Source: Cellvibrio sp. UBA7661 (GTDB lineage Bacteria; Pseudomonadota; Gammaproteobacteria; Pseudomonadales; Cellvibrionaceae). From it: a stretch of DNA of 64,000 nucleotides. Under the pieces are notes generated by a model, which was not told the DNA's origin, made no database searches, and saw only the letters and a list, made by a program, of their open reading frames with translations. The stretch is taken from contig DLHT01000006.1 of NCBI GenBank assembly GCA_002483365.1, forward strand, positions 62,001 to 126,000. Reading direction: 5' to 3'. Shown here piece by piece: positions 8,354 through 16,610 of the stretch. Position 1 is the first letter of the stretch. Every line of letters starts with the position of its first letter. A program made the translations under genes and the position numbers.

Positions 8354-9973
8354 ATGGCCAAAAAGACCACACCACTTCATCCCGATGCCCCGCTACTGCT
8401 GAATAACCACAGCCGTCCGGTGACCCGCCGCGAACTGGTATCACAAGGTTTCCGCGCCGGTACTGCCACCGTATTAGGCGGCTCGATTTTCAGCTTGTTC
8501 GCCAATCCCCGTGAGGCTGAAGCCGCGCTCTCGGCGGATCTGATTGCGATGCGCAGCAGTTGCGGTATCGCCGCGCAGGGCGCAGGCAAGATCCCGTTTA
8601 TCTGCTTTGATTTGGCCGGTGGAGCCAATATCGCAGGCTCCAATGTGTTGATCGGCCAGCGCGGCGGCCAATTGGATTTTTTAAGCGCGGGCGGATACAG
8701 CAAACAAGGCCTGCCACTTTCCATGAGTCCGGCCGCCTCCAGCGCAGTCAATCCGCTGATCAACAATGAGCTAGGCCTTTCGTTCCATTCCACCAGCGCC
8801 ATGTTGCAGGGGATTTTGGAAAAAGTTGCTGTGGGCAACCGCGCCCTGACCAACGGTGCAGTCATTCCTGCACGCTCGGAAAATGACACCGGCAACAATC
8901 CGCACAACCCTATGTACGGCATCAACCGCGCCGGAGCCAATGGCTCGCTGCTGGCACTGATCGGCTCGCGCGCCAGCGATTCCGGCGGCAACTCCATGGC
9001 ACCGGCGATGATGATCAACCCCGAGGTGCGCCCGACTAAAGTCGATAACCCCAATGACGTCACCGGCCTTGTCGATGTGGGCGATCTGGTCAGCCTGCTC
9101 GATCAACAAGACACTGTGGCGGTGATGGAATCGATTTATCGCCTGAGCGACAAAAAGCTCAGCGCCGTCAACACCGGCACCAGTAACGATGCGGTGATCA
9201 AAGACATGGTGCGCTGCGGCTATGTGAAAAGCGCCGACCTCGCCGACCGCTTTGGTAATCCATCTGCGATTGATCCGGTTGCAGATGCGGATTTGGTAGG
9301 CGCTGGCGGTGTATTTAGTCAGGCCGAATTTGATGGCGATGGTGAATTCCGCAAAACCGCATCGGTCGCCAAACTGGTCATTAACGGCTATGCCGGTGCC
9401 GGTACGATTACCATGGGCGGTTACGACTATCACACCGGCGACCGCTCCACCGGCGAAACACGCGATTTGCGCGCAGGCCGCTGCATAGGTGCTTGCCTTG
9501 AATACGCGGCACGCAAAGGTATGCCGCTGATGATTTATGTATTCAGCGATGGCTCGGTATTCAGCAACGGCATGATTGACGACTCACCCATGGGCGGAGG
9601 TAAAGGCGTTTGGACGGGCGACGACCAGCAGACCGGTGCCTCCTTCTTCCTGGTCTACAACCCCGCACGCCGCCCGGTGCTCATGGGCGGCAGCAGTAGC
9701 GATCCAGCTACCATTAGCGATGTACAGCGCGTACACCAGCAAATTGGCCATATGCGCGCCAGTGGCGATGTGGAAACAGGCTCCGGCGTAGGCGCGGCCA
9801 ACAACGTTAACTCGCTGGTGGAGACGGTGATCCTCAATTACATGGCGCTGCACGGGCAACAAAACCAATTCGGCAATTTGTTCCCCGGAAATAGTTTGGG
9901 CAATGCCGCCGCGCTGGATAAAATCACCGCGTTCACCCCCATTTGCAACGGCGTGATTTCACAGCCGGTGTAA
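8354..9973 (+). CDS. Twin-arginine DUF1501-like exported protein
   Basis: 539 residues from ATG 8354 with GGGAG 8 nt upstream. The frame is open back to 8249, but that extension overlaps the previous gene and has no start signal. Near residue 20 is TRRELVSQGFRAG followed by a hydrophobic run (TATVLGGSIFSLF), a Tat-type signal as in DUF1501/DUF1552 proteins. Later motifs (FICFDLAGGANIAGSN, then near the C-terminus MIYVFSDGSVFSNG and RRPVLMGGSS) recall the alkaline-phosphatase-like DUF1501 core, but the match is from memory of the pattern only. It is the last gene of the plus-strand operon, 13 bp after the LamG lipoprotein and followed by a strong terminator. Probably folded in the cytoplasm, then exported to partner the cytochrome-like proteins. 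Confidence 0.65.
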   Translation: MAKKTTPLHPDAPLLLNNHSRPVTRRELVSQGFRAGTATVLGGSIFSLFANPREAEAALSADLIAMRSSCGIAAQGAGKIPFICFDLAGGANIAGSNVLIGQRGGQLDFLSAGGYSKQGLPLSMSPAASSAVNPLINNELGLSFHSTSAMLQGILEKVAVGNRALTNGAVIPARSENDTGNNPHNPMYGINRAGANGSLLALIGSRASDSGGNSMAPAMMINPEVRPTKVDNPNDVTGLVDVGDLVSLLDQQDTVAVMESIYRLSDKKLSAVNTGTSNDAVIKDMVRCGYVKSADLADRFGNPSAIDPVADADLVGAGGVFSQAEFDGDGEFRKTASVAKLVINGYAGAGTITMGGYDYHTGDRSTGETRDLRAGRCIGACLEYAARKGMPLMIYVFSDGSVFSNGMIDDSPMGGGKGVWTGDDQQTGASFFLVYNPARRPVLMGGSSSDPATISDVQRVHQQIGHMRASGDVETGSGVGAANNVNSLVETVILNYMALHGQQNQFGNLFPGNSLGNAAALDKITAFTPICNGVISQPV

Positions 9974-9999
9974 CTGCCGACACATCGACAGCACAATAC

Positions 10000-10038
10000 A
10001 AAACGCCGATACTGCATGCCAGTATCGGCGTTTTGCTT
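10000..10038 (+). terminator. Rho-independent terminator of the cytochrome/DUF1501-like operon
   Basis: A perfect 15-bp stem (AAAACGCCGATACTG pairing with its complement) closes a 5-nt loop at 10015-10019 and runs into TTTTGCTTTA. It begins 26 bp after the stop codon at 9973. The A-run on the 5' side means it could also stop transcription from the opposite strand. Confidence 0.9.
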
Positions 10039-10102
10039 TATCCACCACAAAAATTCCTGACCTTTTATATCGCCCACAACAATAATTCCAAGGATCTGTG
10101 CC

Positions 10103-10858
10103 ATGAAAAAATCATGCTTGTTGATGCCCTGTTTTATCGCACTCACCAGTTTTTGTTCTTTTAGCAATGCCAGCATTCTCTGGCAGGGCGATTTTGAAAC
10201 AGGCGATATGTCGCAATGGAATTCGCCGATTAACGCCGCCGGATTATCGCTCACCAGTGAATGCACCTTTGATGGAAAACACGCAGGCAAAGTAACGCTG
10301 ACGGGAGATGATTCTTTTTTATGGCGCGGCAATAAATTTCTGAACCGCAGTGAGTTCCATCATCGCCGCGCCGCAGGTAATACCCATGAAGGTAAAGACA
10401 CTTTTTTTGCGTTCAGTTTTTATCTGCCCCAAAAATTCAGTGAGCACAAACATGAATTGGGTTATTGGGAATCCGATAAATCCTGGCAACAAATGTTTCG
10501 CTTCAACATTCACGGCAGCGACTTAAGTTTTCAGGAATCCGCCGCAAGCGATGTACTCTGGAAGTTACCCGAAGGGGCAGCGCCCGGGCAATGGCATCGC
10601 GTTGCCTTGCATATCCACTGGTCAACCGACCCGAAATTGGGCTCGACGGAAGTCTGGGTGAATGGCAAACACATGGGTAAACATCACTTCAAAAATCTTC
10701 CCACCAAAGATGCGTTGATGTTTACCCAGATCGGTATTTTGCGCACCCAAGAACAAACCACAGAAGAAATCCTGATCGACGGTGCACTGGAAACTGACAA
10801 CCTCACCGAACTACTGGAGCGGGACAGGCATTTGGTAGGGAAGACCTGCGAAATTTAA
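10103..10858 (+). CDS. Secreted polysaccharide-lyase-like protein
   Basis: 251 residues with a Sec signal peptide (MPCFIALTSFCSFSNAS) and an AAGGA site 10-14 nt upstream. The mature protein looks like a jelly-roll: ILWQGDFETGDMSQW at the N-terminus, then FFAFSFYLPQKF, GQWHRVALHIHWS and STEVWVNGKHMGKH. This strand order is that of the Polysacc_lyase family (PF14099-type; heparin-lyase and glucuronan-lyase relatives). Candidate catalytic residues include RSEFHHRR (about residue 87) and the WHRVALHIHW His. It stands alone between two terminator-bounded units, so context gives no substrate. A pure carbohydrate-binding role is possible. Confidence 0.6.
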   Translation: MKKSCLLMPCFIALTSFCSFSNASILWQGDFETGDMSQWNSPINAAGLSLTSECTFDGKHAGKVTLTGDDSFLWRGNKFLNRSEFHHRRAAGNTHEGKDTFFAFSFYLPQKFSEHKHELGYWESDKSWQQMFRFNIHGSDLSFQESAASDVLWKLPEGAAPGQWHRVALHIHWSTDPKLGSTEVWVNGKHMGKHHFKNLPTKDALMFTQIGILRTQEQTTEEILIDGALETDNLTELLERDRHLVGKTCEI

Positions 10859-10958
10859 ATTTCCTGTGTGCAGATTTATACCATCGAGCTGCTAGGCTTA
10901 AGAGCAATTGGCTTGTGATAACTTGCCCTTAACAACTTGCTGCAACAACAGGATGGTT

Positions 10959-12839
10959 ATGCCCGGCAAAACCGCATCGCTCAACCGTTTGATGTTCTGC
11001 TTTTTCCTCGCCCTGATGTGGCAGACCAGCCACGCGCAGGAAAAACCGCTGGTATTAAGCAATCATCCCGACCAGGCATCGGTATCACTCACCGAGTACT
11101 TCGCCATTCTGGAAGACTCCAGTAACAAACTCGGCTTTGATGACATCCGGCAACCCGAATGGGCGGAGCGGTTCACTACTGGACAACTGCCCGCTGCATC
11201 GCTGATTTACGGTTTTACCCGCTCCGCCTATTGGTTTCGCCTGCGCTTACACAATCCGCATAGCAATCTGGTTGAGCGATTTCTGGATATCAATTACGCG
11301 CGGCTTGCCAACGTCCAGCTGTATCATCAATCGCCCGATGGCCAGGTGTTGAGTTGGACTACCGGCACCGACTTTCCCTTCGCGACCCGCCCTCACCCCA
11401 ATCGCGGTTTTGTGTTTCCATTAACACTGCTGACGCAAGGTGAACACACCATTTACATTCGCGTAAAAGGTGTGGCTGCGCTTGAGATTCCCGCTACGCT
11501 TTGGCAGACCGATGACTTCTACGCTTACGAGCGCAGCGATTATATTTTTTATTCGGTGTACACCGGCATCGCGCTGGCGATGGTGATTTTCAACCTGTTG
11601 GTATTCATACTCTTGCGCGAAAGTATGTATGCGCTCTATGTATTTTTTGTCGCCTCATTTGCACTGACTCTCGCCGCACAAAATGGATTGGCCAATGAAT
11701 TTTTGTGGCCCAACTCGCCGCTTTGGTCAAATTATTCCATGGCGATTGGCTATTCCTACACACTCGCTGCGCTGCTGTTATTTACCCGCAGCATGTTAAA
11801 TACCGCGAGCGTATTGCCGCGTATTGATCGCATCGTAAAAACCATTGTGGCGATTTATATCGTCTCACCCATCGCCTTTTTTCTCGCCTACCAAACCGTT
11901 ATTCCGTTTGCGATGTTGCTGAATGTGGTTGCCTCCACTTTGATTTTGGGGATTGGTATTTACTGCGCATTCAAACGGCAACGCAGCGCCTATTTTTTTG
12001 TTGCCGCGTTTGTGGTGATTTGCACTGCATCACCAATAAATTCGTTGCGCGTCGCAGGTTTGCTGCCCACTAATTTATTTACCGTGAATGGATTGCAAAT
12101 TGGCTCGGCGATTGAAATGATTTTGCTCGCCTACGCCCTTGCCGACCGGCTTTACACAACGCGCAGAGAAAAAGAGGCCGCCCAAATAGCAGCGCTGTCC
12201 GCGCAGCAACAAGTGGTGGAAACACTGCAAAGTTCCGAGCGCAATCTGGAAGAACAAATCCAGCGGCGCACCCAGGAGCTGATTGAAAAAAATCGCGCAC
12301 TGGAATTGCTGTCGATCACCGACCCATTAACCGGTGTATTCAATCGTCTCAAGTTAAACCAATTGTTGCGCGATGAAATTGAACGCAGCAAACGCTATGA
12401 CATTGAGTTGTCTGTGCTAATGATTGATGTCGATCACTTCAAAGCCATCAACGATACCTATGGCCACCCCGCGGGCGATTCCGTGTTAGCCACTATTGCT
12501 GCGCAACTGCGTCACTACAGCCGCGCCAACGATTCACCGGGACGCTGGGGCGGTGAAGAGTTTTTGGTGATTTGCCCGGAAACCTCGCTGGAGGGCGCAG
12601 CCACGCTCGCAGAAAGTTTGCGCAGTGTTATTGCACAGTACCCATTCAACCTTGCAACACCGGTGACAATCAGTATCGGTGTCACGCAATTCAATACTGA
12701 TGACACGTTGGAATCACTCATGGAACGGGTCGATAAAGCGCTTTATCAAGCCAAACAAACCGGGCGCAACCAAGTGGTTAGCACCCCACAGATGACCGAT
12801 CAGATTGCAGGAAATCATCCATCGCAACATGATGCTTAA
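10959..12839 (+). CDS. 7TMR-DISM sensor diguanylate cyclase
   Basis: 626 residues from ATG 10959, six bases after an AACAGG site; the frame is open from TTG 10908 and ATG 10953 is also possible. A signal peptide (FCFFLALMWQTSHAQ) precedes a periplasmic 7TMR-DISMED2-like jelly roll (YWFRLRLHNPHSN). Next come seven hydrophobic helices (about residues 190-390), a coiled coil rich in Glu/Gln, and a C-terminal GGDEF domain starting LLSITDPLTGVFNR. The active site is intact (GGEEF), and RAND lies five residues before it, the exact spacing of the RxxD product-inhibition site. It should make c-di-GMP in response to an unknown, possibly carbohydrate, periplasmic ligand. Single-gene unit. Confidence 0.92.
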   Translation: MPGKTASLNRLMFCFFLALMWQTSHAQEKPLVLSNHPDQASVSLTEYFAILEDSSNKLGFDDIRQPEWAERFTTGQLPAASLIYGFTRSAYWFRLRLHNPHSNLVERFLDINYARLANVQLYHQSPDGQVLSWTTGTDFPFATRPHPNRGFVFPLTLLTQGEHTIYIRVKGVAALEIPATLWQTDDFYAYERSDYIFYSVYTGIALAMVIFNLLVFILLRESMYALYVFFVASFALTLAAQNGLANEFLWPNSPLWSNYSMAIGYSYTLAALLLFTRSMLNTASVLPRIDRIVKTIVAIYIVSPIAFFLAYQTVIPFAMLLNVVASTLILGIGIYCAFKRQRSAYFFVAAFVVICTASPINSLRVAGLLPTNLFTVNGLQIGSAIEMILLAYALADRLYTTRREKEAAQIAALSAQQQVVETLQSSERNLEEQIQRRTQELIEKNRALELLSITDPLTGVFNRLKLNQLLRDEIERSKRYDIELSVLMIDVDHFKAINDTYGHPAGDSVLATIAAQLRHYSRANDSPGRWGGEEFLVICPETSLEGAATLAESLRSVIAQYPFNLATPVTISIGVTQFNTDDTLESLMERVDKALYQAKQTGRNQVVSTPQMTDQIAGNHPSQHDA

Positions 12840-12979
12840 AAACTTCCGGTTATAAGTACCAAACTAATTATCATTAGGCATCCTTCACCTCGGCTGTTAG
12901 CCTGCGCGCCCTGTTTATTTTTCAACACTTATATACCCAGCAATTGGTTTTATGTTGAACCGATTGTGCATGGAGTTTT

Positions 12980-13762
12980 ATGGATTTTCAGATTGGCTAT
13001 GTGATCGCTGGTTTGGTGGTCGGTTTTATCGTAGGTATGACCGGCGTGGGCGGCGGGTCATTAATGACACCTATCCTGCTCTATTTTGGTGTGAGCCCAG
13101 CCAATGCGGTGGGTACCGATTTACTGTACGCCGCCATCACCAAAGCGGGTGGAATCCACGTCCACCATAAAAAGAAAAATATCGATTGGAAAATTACCGG
13201 TGAGCTGGCATTAGGCAGCTTGCCTGCGGCGGCACTCACCTTGTGGGCGCTACATAGTATCCGCGTAGATACTGATACGCTGAACAGCATTATCAAAACC
13301 ACGCTCGGTTATGCGCTGATCCTGACCGCGACTGCAATTTTATTTAAACGCCGGATTTTTGATTACAGCAAAAAAAATAACAGCTGGATAACGCGCATGA
13401 GTCGCCGCAGCCAGATGATTGCGACAGTCGTGACCGGCGTGATTCTCGGCGCTGTCGTTACCATTACATCCATTGGCGCAGGCGCCTTGGGTACTGTCGC
13501 CCTGTTTATGCTCTACCCGCTATTGCCTACTGTCCGTTTGGTGGGAACAGAAATCGCCCACGCAGTACCGCTCACACTGGTTGCCGGAATGGGGCATGCA
13601 GGCTTGGGGAATGTAGACTGGCATTTGCTCGCCAACTTGCTGATCGGTTCACTGCCGGGAATTTATTTAGGCAGCCACCTCGCCAACCGCGTAGCCGACC
13701 ACTATTTGCGCCCGGCACTGGCGATCATGTTGGTGTTTGTGGGATTCAAATTGTTGTTTTGA
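12980..13762 (+). CDS. TSUP (TauE/SafE) family permease
   Basis: 260 residues with GGAG 5 nt before ATG 12980. Opens with GLVVGFIVGMTGVGGGSLMTPILL, the classical first half of TSUP carriers; the second half repeats the theme (ILGAVVTITSIGAGALGTVALFML). About eight membrane helices are expected. The family exports or imports sulfite, sulfonates or other small organic anions; the substrate cannot be read here. The basic cytoplasmic loops (HHKKKN, KKNNSW, RRSQ) orient the protein. It is followed by a bidirectional terminator shared with the convergent ATPase gene. Confidence 0.9.
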   Translation: MDFQIGYVIAGLVVGFIVGMTGVGGGSLMTPILLYFGVSPANAVGTDLLYAAITKAGGIHVHHKKKNIDWKITGELALGSLPAAALTLWALHSIRVDTDTLNSIIKTTLGYALILTATAILFKRRIFDYSKKNNSWITRMSRRSQMIATVVTGVILGAVVTITSIGAGALGTVALFMLYPLLPTVRLVGTEIAHAVPLTLVAGMGHAGLGNVDWHLLANLLIGSLPGIYLGSHLANRVADHYLRPALAIMLVFVGFKLLF

Positions 13763-13781
13763 TCTGCACATTAATCCGCAA

Positions 13782-13811
13782 AAAAATGGCGACTTGCAGG
13801 TCGCCATTTTT
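13782..13811. terminator. Bidirectional terminator between TSUP permease and GspE-like ATPase
   Basis: A 12-bp stem, AAAAATGGCGAC (13782-13793) with GTCGCCATTTTT (13800-13811), closes a 6-nt loop. A-runs and T-runs on opposite sides let it work for both convergent genes. Confidence 0.88.
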
Positions 13812-13844
13812 ATTTATATCGCACCAATTACTAAACCGCTTTTA

Positions 13845-15614
13845 CTAACCCGCCTTATCCGGCGGCGGTGCCACACGCAAGACTTCTTCCATTGTCGTCA
13901 AACCCGCTGCGATTTTCTGCGCGCCGGACAAGCGCAAGGTGCGCATTCCCTCTTTCATTGCCAGCTTGCGCAGCTCTTGCAGGTTGCAATCAGGAACCAC
14001 CTTGTCTTTGAGGTTATCGGACAGCATCAGGATTTCATACAGCCCCTGACGCCCCAGGTAGCCGGTATTGCGGCACTCCAGACAACCCACCGGACGATAC
14101 ACCCTGGCAGGCACGGCAACCTTCCAGGGCGCTACCAGTTCCTGCCAATGCTCGTGGGAGATACTGCCCTCCTCCTTGCAATGGGGGCACAGGGTGCGCA
14201 CCAGCCGCTGCGCCATTACCCCGAGTAAAGTGGCGTTGATCAGATACGATGGGATTCCAAGATCCAACAAACGGGCAACCGTCGAAGGAGCATCGTTAGT
14301 ATGTACGGTAGATAACACCAAGTGGCCAGTGAGCGCAGCCTGCACCGCCATCTGCGCGGTTTCCAAGTCGCGGATCTCACCTACCATGATGATGTCAGGG
14401 TCTTGCCGCATCAGGCTGCGGATACCCGCGGCGAAATCCAGCCCAATCTTGTGGTGCACCTGCGTTTGGTTAAAACGCTCTTCCACCATCTCGATCGGAT
14501 CTTCAATAGTGCTCACATTCACTTCATCGGTTGCGACTTGGCGCAGCGACGAATAGAGCGTGGTGGTTTTACCGGAACCGGTCGGCCCCGTGACCAGCAA
14601 AATCCCGTTGGGGCGGTTGAGCATGGTATTCCAGCGATTGTAGTCATCGCCCACCAAGCCCAAATCGCTGAAGCTGCGTTGCAAGACTTCCGGATCAAAA
14701 ATACGCATCACCAGCTTCTCGCCAAAGGCGGTTGGCAAGGTAGACATACGCAGCTCGATCTCGCTGCCGTCACTGCGGCGGGTTTTGATACGGCCGTCCT
14801 GTGGCTTGCGCTTTTCGGCAATGTCCATACGCGCCAGCACTTTGAAGCGACTGGTCACGGCAGTGGCGACGTTGGCAGGCAATTCGTACACATAATGCAG
14901 CACACCATCGATACGGAAGCGGATGCGCCCGACTTCCCTGCGCGGCTCTATATGGATATCCGACGCGCGCTGGTCGTAGGCGTACTGCAGGAGCCAGTCT
15001 ACGATCTTGACGATATGCTGGTCGTTGGCATCCGGGTCGCTCGCCTTGCCCAACTCCACCAGCTGTTCAAAGTTAGTAATCGCTGAGCCAGCCGATGCAC
15101 CGCTCGCGCCCGACACCGAGCGCGCAAGGGTGTAAAACTCCACCATATAGCGTTCGATATCGGCCGGATTGGCCACCACGCGCTTCACCGCGCGGCGTGC
15201 CACATGCTCGACTTGCGGCTCCCAGCCCGCCATAAACGGTTGGGTACAGGCGATCACCACATGATCGGCCTCGACTTTCACACAGAGTATGCCGTGGCGT
15301 TTGGCAAAGGCGTAGCTCATCACCTCGGTACATTTGGCCACATCGATCTTCATCGGGTCGATATGCACCAGCGGCAACTGTGCTTTGGCAGCCAGCCATT
15401 CAGTCAAGGTATCGCCATCCAGATTTTTGCCGGGGCGCAGAACATCTTCCATATTTTGGCTGGCGACATACGCAAGCGGATGCATGATAGCTTGCTCACG
15501 CGTGCGCGATGCGCCCAACAACAGGTTGGCGTCAATCTGGCGCATACGGCCATCGGCGACCAGATCCTGAATCAAGCCACGTAAATCCAATACCCGGTCC
15601 AACACCTGCGCCAT
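13845..15614 (-). CDS. GspE/PilB-family secretion ATPase (orphan)
   Basis: 589 residues. I use ATG 15614 (MAQVLDRVLDL) with AGGAA about 9 nt upstream; the frame is open to 15683. The N-terminal half is an MshEN/T2SSE_N-like region. The ATPase core has Walker A GPTGSGKTTT, an Asp box (STIEDPIEMVE), Walker B (DPDIIMVGEIRD) and a His box (TGHLVLSTVHTNDA). Two CxxC pairs near the C-terminus (CPHCKEEG, CLECRNTG) form the zinc finger of GspE/PilB. The family powers type II secretion or type IV pilus extension. No pilus or secretion genes flank it here, so it either serves a system elsewhere or is an accessory paralogue. Confidence 0.9.
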   Translation of the reverse strand: MAQVLDRVLDLRGLIQDLVADGRMRQIDANLLLGASRTREQAIMHPLAYVASQNMEDVLRPGKNLDGDTLTEWLAAKAQLPLVHIDPMKIDVAKCTEVMSYAFAKRHGILCVKVEADHVVIACTQPFMAGWEPQVEHVARRAVKRVVANPADIERYMVEFYTLARSVSGASGASAGSAITNFEQLVELGKASDPDANDQHIVKIVDWLLQYAYDQRASDIHIEPRREVGRIRFRIDGVLHYVYELPANVATAVTSRFKVLARMDIAEKRKPQDGRIKTRRSDGSEIELRMSTLPTAFGEKLVMRIFDPEVLQRSFSDLGLVGDDYNRWNTMLNRPNGILLVTGPTGSGKTTTLYSSLRQVATDEVNVSTIEDPIEMVEERFNQTQVHHKIGLDFAAGIRSLMRQDPDIIMVGEIRDLETAQMAVQAALTGHLVLSTVHTNDAPSTVARLLDLGIPSYLINATLLGVMAQRLVRTLCPHCKEEGSISHEHWQELVAPWKVAVPARVYRPVGCLECRNTGYLGRQGLYEILMLSDNLKDKVVPDCNLQELRKLAMKEGMRTLRLSGAQKIAAGLTTMEEVLRVAPPPDKAG

Positions 15615-15821
15615 CTTGTTATTCCTGTTTGCGAATGAGGGGATGCCAAGGATTGTAGCGGCTCCAGCACCAAGCGTCTGCACACATCACCACACAACTC
15701 GCCCCTCGCCCCACCACCTGCCCCGTCACAGACTGGCATTCACACAAGCATCATCTAGCCTCTTGATAATCACAAAGGGGATAAATGCCTAGCAAATAAC
15801 CAACCAAAAAGCATCATAAGT

Positions 15822-15876
15822 TTGTCATAAAAACGCAATAAAGCTGCGTGACCTTGGCAGGCGATCTTTTTATACT
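15822..15876 (+). promoter_or_regulatory. Possible promoter of the DUF47-Pit operon with a Pho-box-like half-site
   Basis: TTGTCATAAAA (15823-15833) matches one half of the PhoB consensus (CTGTCATA, A/T-rich spacer), but the second half (CGCAAT) is poor. TATACT (15871-15876) is a plausible -10 about 30 bp upstream of the DUF47 start, with only a weak -35 (GTGACC, 17-bp spacer). The distance between half-site and -10 is longer than at known Pho promoters, so PhoB control is only suggested. Confidence 0.25.
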
Positions 15877-15905
15877 GCGCACACTTTTAACCGGAGGGGT
15901 AGTCC

Positions 15906-16583
15906 ATGCCTTTTGCTAACCTGTCGAACCTGTTTGGCCGCTCGCCCATCAAGCCGATGCAAGAACACATGGCATTGGCTGTGAAAGCCGCTGCTGAATT
16001 GACCAGCTTTTTTGAAGCAGTGACCAGCGATGACTGGACTCGCGCCAGTGAAATCCAGCAGCAAGTCGTCAAGTTTGAAAACGAAGCTGACGAAATCAAA
16101 AAGCACCTCCGCCTCCATCTTCCCAAAAGCCTGTTCCTGCCTGTACCCCGTACCGATCTGCTGGAACTGCTGACCATGCAAGACCGCATCCCCAACCGCG
16201 CTAAAGATATCGCCGGGATCATTATGGGGCGCCGCATGACCATCCCCGCGAGCATGAAAGACCAAATGAATGAGTTTGTTCACGCAAGCGTCGCCGCTGC
16301 CGAACAAGCCCTCACCGCCATCAACGAACTCGATGAGCTGCTCGAAACCGGCTTTAGTGGCCGCGAGCTGACCGTCGTTGAAAACATGATCAAGGAATTG
16401 GACATTCTCGAAGAGAAAGCCGACCAACTCGAAATTGGTGTGCGTACGTCTCTTTTCGCCTTGGAAGCCCAGTTGCCGCCGGTCGATGTGATGTTCCTCT
16501 ACAACATCATTGACTGGGTGGGCGATATCGCTAACCGCGCACACGATGTGGGTGGCCGTTTGCAGTTGCTGCTGGCGCACTAA
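15906..16583 (+). CDS. DUF47/TIGR00153 PhoU-like phosphate transport regulator
   Basis: 225 residues, strong GGAGGGG site 7-11 nt before ATG 15906. The sequence is almost all helical and acidic with heptads (NEADEIKKHLRLHLPKS, DQMNEFVHASVAAAEQALTAINELDELLE), the pattern of PhoU-like four-helix bundles in the DUF47 family. These proteins usually sit immediately upstream of Pit-type phosphate carriers and are thought to modulate them; here the Pit gene starts 27 bp downstream. Cytoplasmic. Regulation by phosphate supply is plausible but not shown. Confidence 0.93.
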   Translation: MPFANLSNLFGRSPIKPMQEHMALAVKAAAELTSFFEAVTSDDWTRASEIQQQVVKFENEADEIKKHLRLHLPKSLFLPVPRTDLLELLTMQDRIPNRAKDIAGIIMGRRMTIPASMKDQMNEFVHASVAAAEQALTAINELDELLETGFSGRELTVVENMIKELDILEEKADQLEIGVRTSLFALEAQLPPVDVMFLYNIIDWVGDIANRAHDVGGRLQLLLAH

Positions 16584-16610
16584 CCGTTCTTTATTTTTAG
16601 GTAATTCACC

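Noticed and set aside
14322..15086. 254-codon plus-strand frame inside the GspE-like gene
   Set aside because: Antisense to Walker motifs of a certain gene; no start signal or family character.
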